64,000 nucleotides of DNA from Liolophura sinensis (Eukaryota > Mollusca > Polyplacophora > Chitonida > Chitonidae), in assembly GCF_032854445.1 (NCBI RefSeq), contig NC_088301.1:54115187-54179186 (forward strand), given 5' to 3'. Position 1 is the first letter of the stretch. The number at the start of each line of letters is the position of its first letter. The notes under the pieces were generated by a model. It was given only the letters and a program-made list of their open reading frames with translations. It had not been told where the DNA came from and searched no databases. The translations under genes were made by a program, and so were the position numbers. Below are positions 37,501 through 44,960 of this stretch, one piece after another.

Positions 37501-40005
37501 CCCCTCCCATGGTAAATAAGTGTTGTTAAAACTTCTTTGTAATAAACCTACGTGTACATGACTTTATGATAGTTTACCTGAAATAGTTTAATGTTGTTTC
37601 ACTTTTTTTTTTAACTAAATAAATTCTAACATATATCATGCAAGGTTTCACTATAAGATTTCAAATCATTTACAGACATACATTCAATTGGACAGAACAC
37701 ACGCACTTATGCTAAAGAATAATGTAAAACATACCTCAGCCAGATGGGTCAGTCTAACAACTAATCCTTGTTTTTTATCAGCAGCTAGCCTTGTTATGAA
37801 GTTAGACCTTTTGCTGAAACAAGGAAACAGAAATTTAAGGATTTACAGTAGCGTTCTGCTTTTATTCTTCATTTATTCATTCCTTCAATTATACTGATGT
37901 GTAAACCTAGCCAGGGAGGGCTTCCATTCTTCAAATTAGTCTAATGCCACATTCAAGATTTTTTTCTTTGCTTTGAAGGATTTGCCCCCTAAACAAAAAC
38001 AGACTCATAAATATTTTAAACTTTCATCTTCATTTATTACATTACAATTTTATTTACTATCCAAGATTAGTCAAACTCGCTTACCTGAAAACATACAAAA
38101 GATTAAGAACTTCCAACACTACAGACATGTCACAAGAGGATAGAAGAGTTGTCAAATGCTCCATAGAGTTGTAAAGATGTCTCGAAAAGCTGTGTTCTAT
38201 CAACAGGGCTGTGAACTGGAGGACATGGACCATAAGATCTTTCAGCTGTAGAATAGTTAAAAAACAAAGCAGTGAATTATACCAAGAAGTTAAAATAAAG
38301 ATTTATGTAACTTCCAAAACTATTAACTTATTTTGAACTCACTCCTTTTAATTATTCATACATGTATGAAAGTGACAACGCGCCAAAAATAGGACACTAA
38401 ATGCAAAAACAAAACAAACGAGCTGTGGCAGCTGTATATACCAGGTAAGACAACACGAAACGGCCGTTTACCAACGATGCCAAATTCTGCAGTTTCTCTA
38501 GCATTGATTAACGGTCAGTCTAAACTGTGAAAGTCAATAGACTGAAGATACACAATGCAAACAATAGGAAAAAATCTGTGTTATTACAAATAACATGTCA
38601 CTGTTGGATCCAGGAATTTTTGTTTCTAGTTTATTTAGTTTTTCTTTTTTTTCAGGAGATTTTTCCTCACCTCTGGGTTAACAGGCAAGTCACAAGCCAG
38701 AGTCCACTTGTTGTCTTTCTCTTTCCTACATGCTTTGTCCAAAACATCATCAAATATGTCCAGGACATCTGCCCAGTGATACAGCTCACACTTGATCAAG
38801 AAATAAATTGATAAAAATAACAAAACAAAGAACATCTCAAATTTATGAAATACAGTCGGTAATGGACGTACAATTTACAAAAATATTAAAATAATTTACA
38901 ATTTTCAAAAATGTAAATAGTTTGTAAATAAAAAAGACTTTCTTCAAATAAGATGAGGAAAGTCAATTGCATCCTGAAATGTTACTTAAAGAGACTATAT
39001 TGGAGATTTTTGGAAAAAAAATTGTTATGCTGTAGTCTCTATGCACTGATCAGTAAATGCTTCATTCTCTAGCGATAGAACAAATCCACTGGAAACTTAC
39101 ACCAAATAAGTTTCCTTTGTATTGCAATACAATACAGTGAAAGAAATTGAGTTTCTGTGCCAAAATTATTTTTCCATTCCCTTTAAATTGAGTTTTCAAA
39201 ACAAAATTGTCAAGAAAATCCATGAACCCATACAATTAAATTTTGCTCACCTTGCCATAAGTCCAAGCTTGAATCTGTCTTAACTCCCGGTACAGTTTTG
39301 ATTCACTGTTACTACATTCCTTTAGCTTGTCAATTAAAACCTTACAATCAGCGGGCTGAAAAACAAACATGAAAAATGAAATCAAATTCAGTTTGCTATA
39401 CTCCAAAGGCATCTTATATCTATAATATCTACATGTACTTGCTGGAAGTCATTTCCTATCTATAAAGTAACAGTGACACCAGATATAAAAGTCTGCAAAT
39501 ACTTTTACAAAAGATCTGAACCATAAAACAAAACTTTGAATAAGATATTCAGTTTTGTACTAAGCACGCTTTGTAGAAGAATTAAATGAAAACATTAGCA
39601 AAGTTGGATTACCAACTGTGTCACCAGAAAACAATCCCTGTAAATTATTCCCATCATCCTTTGTCTAAGTCAACTGGGAATAGAAAATCTACTTCCGATG
39701 TGCAATATTATGGTGAGAAATTTAAGTATAGGAGATTTACTGTATGTCATCCCCACTGTCAACTGTTCAAGAATATTTCACTTACAAGACTGTGACCAGC
39801 ATCGTGATTGGAGGAAACCGGGCAGAGCCCAGAAGAAACCCAGGCCATCCGCAGATTGCTGGCAGACATTTCCATGTCAAACTGATTTTATTATTCTCAA
39901 ATACTAACCTAAACTTTGAATAAAAACAACTGGCTAGTTCTTCCAGTTCTAATAGCTCACCACTTCTGTTGAAGATTTCTTCAGCTTTGTTCGATCAATC
40001 TTCAT
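1185..40005 (-). CDS. HUWE1: HUWE1 orthologue, giant HECT E3 ubiquitin ligase, 5' 55 coding exons (3' end outside window)
   Basis: HUWE1 family members attach ubiquitin to many nuclear and cytosolic substrates, such as MCL1, p53, MYC and unassembled proteins. Spliced products match the family in order from the first residue ([10 protein letters not shown]) onward. Exons, 5' to 3': 39961-40005, 39251-39355, 38671-38790, 38085-38245, 37735-37813, 36781-36843, 36541-36615, 36124-36240, 35732-35831, 35264-35364, 35028-35089, 32934-33022, 32181-32255, 31900-31985, 31296-31397, 30980-31184, 30501-30602, 30204-30284, 29928-30034, 29445-29622, 29048-29139, 28617-28816, 27926-27986, 27252-27428, 26732-26977, 25573-26210, 25221-25343, 25025-25098, 24665-24822, 24370-24492, 24035-24178, 23701-23817, 23069-23182, 18987-19107, 18694-18818, 17111-17263, 16449-16567, 16160-16247, 14142-14260, 12796-12847, 10107-10248, 9766-9862, 7764-8004, 7268-7454, 6786-6944, 6379-6521, 5942-6163, 5191-5752, 4576-4721, 4156-4255, 3403-3519, 2828-2961, 2526-2637, 2021-2113, 1185-1404. 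They sum to 7772 nt (2590 codons plus 2 nt) and every junction keeps frame. Borders were read by eye, so single ones may shift by a few bases. Human HUWE1 is 4374 aa, so roughly 1700-1800 codons including HECT are missing to the left. Confidence 0.95.
2021..4721 (-). CDS. HUWE1: HUWE1 exons 49-54: long acidic region
   Basis: Residues about 2284-2518. The region is Glu/Asp-rich as in vertebrates. Exon 50 has [16 protein letters not shown]. Exon 52 (2828-2961) is a run of Asp/Glu built from GAT/GAC codons that looks like a CAT trinucleotide repeat on the plus strand. Exon 53 reads [13 protein letters not shown], matching the human GSEMELDEDYPDMN segment. Exon 50 appears to end at a GC donor (ACAG followed by GCAAGA). 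The donor of exon 52 is ambiguous by one codon (GTG/GTGGGT or GAT/GTGGTG); both keep phase. Confidence 0.85.
5191..5752 (-). CDS. HUWE1: HUWE1 exon 48: large conserved helical exon
   Basis: This 562-nt exon codes residues 2097-2284. Strong family blocks are [28 protein letters not shown] and, near the C-terminal end, [18 protein letters not shown] followed by [20 protein letters not shown]. The last block is almost invariant across animals. The exon starts after ATCAG at 5753 and ends at a GTTAGA donor in a slightly T/G-rich area. Confidence 0.94.
5942..10248 (-). CDS. HUWE1: HUWE1 exons 41-47: post-WWE linker, conserved helical region and BH3-equivalent position
   Basis: Residues 1700-2096. 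Exon 41 begins [20 protein letters not shown], then a Lys/Ala/Glu linker. Exon 43 (7764-8004) holds [20 protein letters not shown], and exon 44 [18 protein letters not shown]. Exon 45 ends [19 protein letters not shown]. Exon 46 ([18 protein letters not shown]) lies where vertebrates have the MCL1-binding BH3 motif but lacks its Gly-Asp core. Exon 47 has [18 protein letters not shown]. For exon 44 I used donor 7267 (GTACAC) rather than read-through, because it restores phase and homology. Confidence 0.9.
8471..8805 (-). mobile_element. tRNA-derived SINE with perfect 11-bp target-site duplication
   Basis: The minus strand starts with a tRNA-like head (GCCCGGATAGCACAGTTGG; A box TAGCACAGTTGG, B-box-like GGATCAATCC) and ends with a GACGTTAAACCCCAAGC tail and (CACT)n. 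ATTATGAAAAG is duplicated exactly at 8460-8470 and 8806-8816, proving insertion by target-primed retrotransposition. It lies in the HUWE1 intron between exons 42 and 43. The intact duplication implies a fairly young insertion. Confidence 0.85.
9000..9765. other. HUWE1 intron without recognisable content
   Basis: AT-rich intronic DNA between the SINE and exon 42. I see no gene, RNA or repeat that I can support. Confidence 0.4.
10345..10610. repeat. Direct repeat copy A, partner of 12492-12742
   Basis: About 260 bp beginning AATGCTGTGTGCAATGAT and ending near CATCATTTTTG match copy B at 12492-12742 with only scattered differences. The copies flank about 1.9 kb that includes a retroelement fragment. 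Confidence 0.85.
10611..12491 (+). mobile_element. Retroelement fragment with reverse-transcriptase C-terminal remnant
   Basis: On the plus strand, about 11310-11590 codes a stretch with a [16 protein letters not shown] motif, then [10 protein letters not shown] and [14 protein letters not shown]. This resembles the region just after the reverse-transcriptase core of non-LTR or Penelope-like elements abundant in aquatic invertebrates. The catalytic YxDD part is absent and stops surround the ORF, so it is a dead 5'-truncated piece. The class is uncertain. Flanking AT-rich DNA up to 12491 may belong to the same insertion. Confidence 0.55.
12492..12742. repeat. Direct repeat copy B, upstream of WWE exon 40 on the plus-strand map
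   Basis: Matches 10345-10610. Because its similarity to copy C (13863-14037) continues into exon 40, copy B is probably the native intron sequence and copy A the duplicate. Confidence 0.8.
12796..14260 (-). CDS. HUWE1: HUWE1 exons 39-40: WWE domain
   Basis: Residues 1643-1699. Exon 39 reads [20 protein letters not shown] followed by IDDAYVAG; exon 40 completes it with [20 protein letters not shown] domains, named for Trp-Trp-Glu, bind ADP-ribose units in some E3 ligases and PARPs. Here the two Trp are present and, as in human HUWE1, Asp replaces the Glu. The intron between the two exons (12848-14141) contains a decayed partial copy of exon 40 (see 13863-14037). Confidence 0.93.
13490..13800. 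repeat. Imperfect intronic repeat, units with ATGCAAAACCT..CATGCAGTACTTT
   Basis: Units at about 13500, 13570 and 13745 share CTACATGTATGCAAAACCT followed by a CATGCAGTACTTT segment. Related units occur at 18357-18600. The function is unknown; it may be a tandemly arranged transposon remnant. It is followed by two A runs (13810-13828 and 13851-13865). Confidence 0.6.
13863..14037 (-). pseudogene. Decayed partial duplicate of HUWE1 WWE exon 40 with its intron flank
   Basis: The plus strand here follows 12665-12830 in order: the TGGTCTCAGATATA block, a GAAAACAGAAACC block, then a donor and TGTACTGAAGTC. On the minus strand that is TTCAGTACAGTGTTTCAG followed by GTGAGT, against TTCAGTACAATGGTACAG and GTTAGT in exon 40. 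Only the last 20 or so coding bases of the exon are recognisable. It lies in the intron between exons 39 and 40. Confidence 0.7.
14399..15367. repeat. Direct repeat pair 14399-14459 and 15310-15367
   Basis: GTGTCGTACACATAATC, an AATACTAC block and GACCAAATTAAACA recur in the same order about 910 bp apart within the intron between exons 38 and 39. The DNA between them shows no gene. Confidence 0.6.
15525..15655. repeat. Dispersed repeat related to 1868-1990
   Basis: Both copies contain GATAAAA.TA.ACT, a CCAA.CCAA segment and TTCCAAAATCAAA.TAAAAA (TCTTCAAAATCAAATTAAAA in the other copy), in two different HUWE1 introns. It is probably an old transposon. Confidence 0.5.
15680..15765 (-). mobile_element. 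SINE tail fragment
   Basis: TTTGATTGGGGTTTTACGCC followed by a TACTCAA.GA.TCACTTGTAC stretch and CATGACCATCC. This is the 3' part of the SINE seen at 20283-20435 in reverse orientation, degenerate. Confidence 0.6.
16160..19107 (-). CDS. HUWE1: HUWE1 exons 34-38: helical block between UIM and WWE
   Basis: Codes residues 1441-1642. Exon 34 ends KFTTDVLPG, exon 35 has [12 protein letters not shown], exon 36 [10 protein letters not shown], exon 37 [11 protein letters not shown] and exon 38 [15 protein letters not shown]. These follow the vertebrate order, although exon 36 has a longer charged insert ([10 protein letters not shown]). A 3.9 kb intron (19108-23068) filled with repeats separates this block from the UIM exon. 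Exon 35 must start at 18694, which was confirmed by phase. Confidence 0.9.
17518..17610 (-). mobile_element. SINE tail fragment
   Basis: Same family: TTTATTTGATGGGTGTTTTA, then AAGAATATTTCACTTATACG and GGTGGGAGGAATCCAGGCA. Truncated before the tRNA-like head. Confidence 0.7.
18355..18605. repeat. Second locus of the ATGCAAAACCT repeat
   Basis: Two units, about 18358 and 18508, resemble the 13490-13800 repeats (ATGCAAAACCTGAGACAAAT and ATGCAAAACCTCAGCTCAC). The preceding 18190-18340 is a locally GC-richer patch of unknown nature. Confidence 0.55.
19550..19740. repeat. A32 homopolymer followed by a B-box-like sequence
   Basis: 32 A residues at 19550-19581. On the minus strand just beside it, AGGGTTCAAATCC is a perfect-looking pol III B box. 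It may be a tRNA-derived repeat, but no convincing A box was found. Confidence 0.4.
20283..20435 (-). mobile_element. SINE, internally deleted
   Basis: The minus strand begins GGGGCCTCCGTGGCTCAGTT (A box TGGCTCAGTTGG), jumps after GCTAACC to the body (GCGGATGGTCGTGGGTTTCC), and ends with GGCGTAAAACACCAATC and poly-A. Compared with 37280-37505 it lacks about 80 bp including the B box, so it is an internal deletion. Confidence 0.8.
21039..21360. repeat. Tandem duplication with about 230-bp period
   Basis: ATCATAGTAACAATGTTTGT occurs at about 21040 and 21271, both followed by TTTCCAAAATA, GA.AACTGAAAA, a T run and ATACTTTC.TAGGTTGA. A related piece (GGCTCTGATGACCTAACAA) also occurs at 37189-37207. 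Confidence 0.75.
21689..21823. mobile_element. Hairpin/MITE-like inverted repeat
   Basis: CAGGCTTATATACATGTAGC and TGTGCATGCATGTATGAAGA are mirrored by TCTTTATACGTGCATGCA and GCTACATGTATGTAAGCCT, giving arms of about 45-60 nt around a short loop. It is in the HUWE1 intron between exons 33 and 34 and could be a small MITE. Confidence 0.65.
21824..23068. other. Remainder of the 3.9-kb HUWE1 intron
   Basis: AT-rich, with several short ORFs on both strands that lack codon structure or similarity. No feature that I can support. Confidence 0.4.
23069..24178 (-). CDS. HUWE1: HUWE1 exons 31-33: UBA domain and ubiquitin-interacting motif
   Basis: Exon 32 (23701-23817, residues 1364-1402) is the core of a UBA domain: [18 protein letters not shown] with the Met-Gly-Phe loop typical of ubiquitin-binding UBA folds, then [13 protein letters not shown]. 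Exon 33 (23069-23182, residues 1403-1440) carries a [18 protein letters not shown], with the diagnostic Ala-x-x-x-Ser (AIAMS) core. Human HUWE1 has UBA then UIM at the equivalent place, shifted by about 48 residues. For exon 33 the acceptor at 23182/23183 is chosen because only it keeps phase 0. Exon 31 is a Lys/Glu/Ala-rich linker. Confidence 0.93.
24370..27986 (-). CDS. HUWE1: HUWE1 exons 23-30: DUF913 end and second armadillo block
   Basis: Codes about residues 782-1315. Exon 24 reads [20 protein letters not shown] and exon 25 includes [12 protein letters not shown] and [15 protein letters not shown]. Exon 26 is the longest exon seen (638 nt, residues about 944-1156). It holds [10 protein letters not shown], a variable acidic and Ser/Thr-rich middle, then [20 protein letters not shown] and PVRQRRSH. 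Exon 29 has [19 protein letters not shown] and exon 30 [16 protein letters not shown]. Conservation of both ends of exon 26 around a divergent centre matches the family pattern of a disordered insert between helical repeats. Confidence 0.93.
27545..27660 (-). mobile_element. Degenerate SINE fragment
   Basis: ATTAAGGGAAGAAACCAGGC, AGAGCTTGGGGGGGGACATT and CACAGGTTGCCAGTACATCT parallel the SINE body at 37320-37395. Decayed. Confidence 0.6.
28617..31184 (-). CDS. HUWE1: HUWE1 exons 16-22: DUF913 region with acidic linker
   Basis: Codes about residues 461-782. Exon 16 (205 nt) begins [14 protein letters not shown] and then carries a Ser-rich, poorly conserved linker containing METDSCP, which corresponds to the METD segment of human HUWE1. 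Exon 19 gives [19 protein letters not shown] and exon 20 [16 protein letters not shown] followed by [11 protein letters not shown], two of the most conserved stretches of the family. Exon 22 codes [12 protein letters not shown] and a Ser/Glu/Asp run ([10 protein letters not shown]) that probably forms a flexible surface linker. A SINE (29191-29374) sits in the intron between exons 20 and 21 without touching splice sites. Confidence 0.93.
29191..29374 (+). mobile_element. SINE, plus orientation, with tRNA-like head and tail
   Basis: The head region contains GAGATCAAGTCCAGCTCATG (B-box-like). The tail reads GTGTAATATTCTAGAGTACA, then GAGTAAAACAC and AAATGAAATAAAT, a mutated form of the shared 3' module. 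It lies in the intron between HUWE1 exons 20 and 21 in the antisense direction to the gene. Confidence 0.7.
30695..30800. repeat. Dispersed repeat, also at 34895-34955 and 38464-38563
   Basis: The block CACCAACGATGCCAAGTTCT, GCAGTTTCTCTAGCATTG, then CAGTCTGAACTGTGAAAGTC and AGACTGAAGATACACAATGC recurs nearly intact at 38464-38563 and partly at 34895-34955. Three copies within one gene suggest a transposon family of unknown class. Confidence 0.75.
31296..33022 (-). CDS. HUWE1: HUWE1 exons 12-15: end of DUF908 to start of DUF913
   Basis: Codes about residues 343-460. Exon 12 holds [16 protein letters not shown], exon 13 [17 protein letters not shown], exon 14 [18 protein letters not shown], and exon 15 [20 protein letters not shown]. 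All are near-identical in spacing to vertebrate HUWE1. The helical repeats belong to the N-terminal armadillo-like arm. Exon 12 is isolated by a 2.0 kb intron upstream (33023-35027). No stop or frame break was seen. Confidence 0.92.
32400..32520 (-). repeat. Possible SINE head remnant
   Basis: The minus strand has CACAGGATCAAATCATGGGC, B-box-like, followed by CTCGGGTTGTTTGCAGACAC. Weak evidence only. Confidence 0.3.
33023..35027. other. HUWE1 intron between exons 11 and 12
   Basis: 2.0 kb, AT-rich. It contains a short local repeat (CGTCATGCACCGCAACT at 33540-33575), a SINE tail scrap (TTTGTGTTTAACGTCTTACT about 34185-34213) and the repeat copy at 34895-34955. No gene. Confidence 0.45.
35028..40005 (-). 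CDS. HUWE1: HUWE1 exons 1-11: start codon and N-terminal armadillo-like region (DUF908)
   Basis: Codes residues 1 to about 343. The start ATG at 40003-40005 gives [15 protein letters not shown], which ends at the donor GTGAGC; human HUWE1 starts almost identically. Recognisable family blocks follow: a CELYHW segment (exon 3), [21 protein letters not shown] (about exon 4), [14 protein letters not shown] (exon 6), [13 protein letters not shown] (exon 7) and [16 protein letters not shown] (exon 11). In the known HUWE1 ring structure this alpha-helical repeat region forms part of the substrate-binding scaffold. Exons are 45-161 nt with phases matching throughout. The start is preferred because it agrees with the family N-terminus and no upstream in-frame candidate sits in the same exon. 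Confidence 0.93.
37280..37505 (-). mobile_element. Near full-length SINE
   Basis: The minus strand runs from GGGGTCTCCGTGGCCGAGG through a B-box region (TGGTTGCTGTCAGCTCCTGC), the body (CTGGATTCCTCTCTGGCCG, CAGCAACCTGCAGATGGTC, GGGTTTCCCCAAGCTCTGC), to ATTCTTGAGTGCAGCGTAAA and ACACCAG. It is the best reference copy for the related fragments at 15680, 17518, 20283, 27545, 29191 and 39768. Confidence 0.8.
39768..39885 (-). mobile_element. SINE fragment
   Basis: CAAGAATATTTCACTTACAA, GGAGGAAACCGGGCAGAGCC and CAGGCCATCCGCAGATTGC, then GGCAGACATTTCCATG. The 3' half of the family; it sits within 80 bp of HUWE1 exon 1 in the following intron. Confidence 0.75.
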
Positions 40006-40080
40006 GTTGATGGTCTTTTTTCACAAATCCATAGATTATTTTTAAGGTGCCCACATGTTACCTGTGAAAGAAAATAAAAA

Positions 40081-43000
40081 ATTATAAAATAAACTTAATT
40101 TATTCTGGCCCATTCCCTACAGCATTTCTATCCACATACTATGTACAGGATTGCCAAACCAATGGCACATCAGGGCCTGCTTTACAAAGCGACATAACAT
40201 TATTTTATCGTACATTTGTCTACAATATTTTGGTGTTCACTATTACCATACCATTGTCCAATATGTGGGATTATCACAGATATACAACATCTTTGTGAAA
40301 CTGGGTCCAGCTCAGGGATTCATACATCATATTTACGAATCAATATTCAATTTATAAAATTGAGTCCAAAACTCAAAGAATATTTTTAGTAAAAAAAGCT
40401 TGATTTCATATTAATTTGGATTCCAAAATCGGTATCTTCAAAGAGCATAACACACTCCTTTCTCTCTTTGCCTTTAACAACATCAATTTATTTCAAAAGG
40501 CAACCTGTGAATCATAGCAGTCACTTTTCACGTTGTTGTATTGAGAATAGGAAGTCATACATTTGCCTTGTTTTCAGTACCCAAACAGCACTAATGTTCT
40601 TGACTAAGGTAAAGCTGACACAGAAGTAAACTAAGTATTCACTAAGGCATCTTAACTCAGTAGGAATCAAAGATAAAGGAAACTAAGAAATGTATAAAAA
40701 ACATATGCCAAATACCATTCCAACATGACTGACAATGTCACAGAGTAAATGCCAAATGCTTTAGAGCTCATGTTTCAACATGAACACACTACAAGGTATA
40801 CCTCAAAGCATGGTATCTGTTGATGGCGAGTTTCATTTATCTTGTAGAGTACCATGAGCAAAGGGAGACTACACCTGTGATAGCACCCAATGATGAGAAA
40901 ATTTGGAAATCTATTATGGTAATCTTATAACTTTTTAATTTCATTAATTCAAAATGTTAGCTTGTGTCTGACAACTACTTTTACAAAATGGTTGTTCTCA
41001 AGTCCTGGAACTGGGCTTCCACTGGTTGAAAGGGGACAGTAAAACAAAAAAAAAACAAAAAAATTAAGGCAACAGTTTCAAGACCTATTTATGACATACT
41101 TGGTCAACAATGTTATCATAAATTCAGATTGTATTGTTGTTATAGGAGATTTTAAGGACTGTTGGTGTGACTAGAATAGCAGAGAATTGGAATTATTTGA
41201 GCTAGTAACTGGAAAAAAAAATTGCTTCAAGTACTGTAATTAATGAACCCACTATATAAACTGGCAATACTGCTTCTCTAAAGCGAATAATAAAATCTGC
41301 ATTACAAGAAGAGTTGATAGTGTTCTTAGTAGAAAGTATGTTTCTTCTTTCCAAGACTGCTCAGATTTATTTTGAATTTGGTCACATTTCACTTGATAAC
41401 TGTAGTTTTACTTTATCTCCAAAAATAGGCATCCAACTGTATGCTGCTTAACTTTGTACCAAAGGGACAAGAGGGTCCTTATGAAATGAGCGCACTTGGG
41501 AGCCCTTGCACTGTTGAGGGGAAGTGCAGACTGGTCGCCTATAAAACAATTCACCCTGCCAGCCCATCTCTAGTCCATAAATAATTCATACACATCCAAT
41601 TTTTATTTTTCTAACTTACACTAACCTTAAAATTTTTAGTTTCTGTGGCAAAATTTTCAGACTTGCTTAACTCTTGCCCAATAGACAGGATGCTGAAAGC
41701 CCCAAATGTTTTCTAGGACTAGTGGCTCTGTCAATGTGCAAAGACAAAACCAGGCATGCCAGATAATTTGTCAATGGCAACAATTCATAGATGGATCCAC
41801 AGGACGTCAGATTATTTCCTGGTTCAATCTGCCCACTGTGCTTTCTCGGTTTATGGTTTTATCAGTTTATGGCTTTCACACCACTCATGCTAATCACACA
41901 CTTTTTGGGCAATCTCAGGATAACTAGCTGGGCATAGGGCAAAATCCTCAAAATTATTCTGCAATTTATGTGGCTACCAAATTTTTTTCCTTCCGAAATT
42001 TAATTCATCAGTTATTGGTGCGTCACTTACACATGAAAATATAGTACCCATATCTGAAATTTGGCGTGATTTTTTTTCTCATTTTACAATAACTCGCCTT
42101 GGAATGTTTTGAGGAGCGATTTTTCACTCTTGTGAACACATGTCATGGGGGTCTTAGGTGCACTATTTTTATCTCTCCTATAACTTAGAAAAGACATGGG
42201 ACGTATAAGTCATGCTATATATTCTGTACCAGTATCTGCCTGTGTGACAATCACTCTACAACATAAAAACATGTGATATATGAATTCTGAACCCTGTCTC
42301 TTTTGGTTTTCTAATACGCAGACTTATTCAGTTATAGCCACACCAATCAAACCTGGTAGAAATGAGACCAAATGAGAAATGTTCTGGCAATCATGTGACT
42401 TGGAGATTCCTGTGAGATACATCATCAGCTGTAAATAAGTACGTGGCTTACATGGTATCTCGTGCATATTTAGGGAACCCAACAACACAAACTATAAAGT
42501 GGGAAGGCATTTGCAGATAAGAGACAATATTGAAGATCATAGCCAAAATCATAACTTGTATATACTAGATGAAGCGATCGGTTTGAAATGTATGCAGTAC
42601 ATTACTAAATGGGTCATTTGTGACATCTTCGCCATCGGTGAGTTCTGTATGCAAAATCAGGCTTCCCTGTGTGGTAAGACCCTACAAGCACACGTCACAT
42701 CACATTACAGGAGATTGTGCAGTTAGCCTGGCTTTCGTTCCCCGAGATGGAGATAGTAGTGAAAATACATGGATTTACTGTATACATTGACTGGAACCTA
42801 CAATACGAAGCTGGAGAAATGCTCAGATAGGCTTGATCTTGTCTCTGAAAAAATATACCACATCAGTGCTTGTTACAATGCATTTTCGAAGCTTTGTGTC
42901 AAGGAGCAAGTTTTTCTGCTTCCAACATTGGTGATTTCATCTGAGGAGTGGGTGATGTTGACCTGCTTGGTACGCTAGTATATTGTTTAATCAGGCGTCA

Positions 43001-43357
43001 ACTTCACTCGTTTAACTAGTTCGGTTAGGGTTAGAGTTTTTAGACAGTTTCATATTTAAATTGACCAGATTTCTCTGTTCTTGACAGCAAATGATCAAAT
43101 GATTTAATATATCAGGGAAATGAATAAAATATGTTTCAACATGAAGCCAAGCAATGTTCTTTATCCACAGAGTAGGATACTGACATTTTATTTATTTCGA
43201 AACTGCCAATTTATTTGTTTCGAAACTGCCACATGGTTTATGGGGTAAGGTCGTCAAATATTGCACTGCTGGCCTATGGCCGACAAATAGCAATGGAGCG
43301 ATTTACTTGAATTTACTGACATGTTCGATTCGCCCAACATCTATGTACATATACACT
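40081..43357. other. Left part of the presumed HUWE1 first intron
   Basis: 3.3 kb with no supported gene. Short ORFs lack similarity. A slightly GC-richer patch at 41460-41570 and T runs near 42070 are unremarkable. Confidence 0.45.
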
Positions 43358-44116
43358 TAGCTGTGTTGGGCTGTGATTACATTTACTATCACAGCCCTGT
43401 TTTGTTCCATAAGCTTACCTTGAACACCTCTGTATTTCCCTTGCTGGAAATAATATACTACTGATAGGCACCAAATAATTTGTCTGTACTCATAGTCCTT
43501 TCAACTATAAATTCCAGGCAGGTGTTCAGATGTGTCAGGACTAATAAATCCACAAAAACATGCAACTAGTGGGAACTCGATAAATTCCAACTCCAACCGC
43601 CATGTTTGAATACATACTCCTCACAGCCCATACAAGGGAGATAACTACTGACATAGCTAGCAATTTGTACATCTTGTTTAATCAATTGTTTGAGAAACTT
43701 TTTTTATTCATCAATGTTGATTATGGGTTCCCTCTATGCCATTACTGGTTAGAACTGATCCTAAACAATTATCCTGTGTGCACGCCTAAAGGTCTAACTT
43801 GCCTAATAGTGGCAGTGATAATTGTATACGTGATTCACATCACTGTGAGAAGTATGCATTCAAACATGGCAGTTGGACTTAGAATTTATCGAGTTTCCAC
43901 TAGTTTCATGCTTGTGTGGATTTTTTAGTGATGACACATGGAAACATCTACCTAGATTGATAGCCGAAACGACCATGACTATGGACAGAGAAATTTCTTG
44001 GTACCTCGCAGTAGTATATTGAAGTCAGCAAGGAAAGTACAGAGGTGTTCAAGGTAAACTTATGGAACAAGACAGGGCTGTGACGGTATACGTAATCACA
44101 GCCCTACAGAGCTAAT
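43358..44116. mobile_element. Foldback element / long-TIR MITE
   Basis: Left arm 43358 to about 43645 and right arm about 43835 to 44116 are reverse complements, mostly 80-90% identical by eye. Examples: GAACACCTCTGTATTTCCC with GGAAAGTACAGAGGTGTTC, and AACTAGTGGGAACTCGATAA with TTATCGAGTTTCCACTAGT. Each end carries a small palindrome (GGGCTGTGAT..ATCACAGCCC). The 190-nt centre has no transposase, so the element is non-autonomous. Clear target-site duplication not established. Confidence 0.85.
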
Positions 44117-44590
44117 AACACTATAAACCAATAATGCTATTCTTAGAACTTCCATGAATGAGGAAGCCCTATCATGCCTATGCCTACGAATATGCAATGA
44201 GCAGAGAAAGGTTAAGAGACCTGGTAACTAAAGAGTATTTATCACTAAAATCCCTTCTTGCTTACTTTAACATCTGCAAGGGCCACAACACTAAAGGCAA
44301 AAAACAGATTTCTAATCAGAAGAGAAAACACACCCAGTTTAATATAACACACGATTTACATTTATAAAATAATTTTAGGGAAGCATTGGTGTAGACCGCA
44401 CGTGGCTATCGAAGGCCCAATATACGAGTACTTTTGACGGACAAACGCGTCTCTCCTCTGAAACAGAGCTATAAAACCCTTTTACCTTCAGCAGAGTCAA
44501 TTTAACCATTAATGACATTGTGTGTCAGCAAAAACGACCGACTTATGTTATGTACTCCGGTCCCAAATTATATGGAAAATAGGTTGTAGT

Positions 44591-44960
44591 AAAATGGCGG
44601 AATTCACGAACTGTGCAGACGTGCGTCATCTTCTACTGTTGAGTTGTTGCTGATAGATGATGACTTATTGGGTGCGCCACTTCATTACTTTCAATAACTG
44701 CTTCATAAAATTTCCATAATATGAAAAAGTACCTGAGTTAACTGTTCTTTTATCCAGAGAATTTTGACCAAGTCACTCCGCAGACGGCTGCCATGTTGTG
44801 AATAATTGCCCGGATGTGTGAAAACAAGGCATTCATTGGTTGCGTTCTATGGACCTCTCCTACATTCGGGATTGCGGATGAGAATCGCATGTTGTCCGTT
44901 GAGACCGCAGAAAAATATTTTCGCATGCGCGATGTGGTTCTTGACGAAGACGGAAGTTTA
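44591..44960. promoter_or_regulatory. Probable HUWE1 promoter, perhaps shared with the divergent zinc-finger gene
   Basis: A palindromic TCGCATGCGCGA at 44921-44932 matches the NRF-1 core (GCATGCGC). CGGAAGT at 44951-44957 is an ETS/GABP core, and AAAATGGCGG at 44591-44600 resembles YY1. This clustering is typical of TATA-less housekeeping promoters. It falls between a minus-strand gene (HUWE1) and a plus-strand gene (zinc finger), so it may serve both. The motifs are seen directly; promoter activity is inferred. Confidence 0.45.

Noticed and set aside
1-40005. let-7/miR-98 family microRNA inside a HUWE1 intron, as in mammals
   Set aside because: No TGAGGTAGTAGGTTGTATAG-like seed was found on the minus strand. 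The closest word, TTGAGGTATACC near 40800, lacks the rest of the mature sequence and a partner arm.
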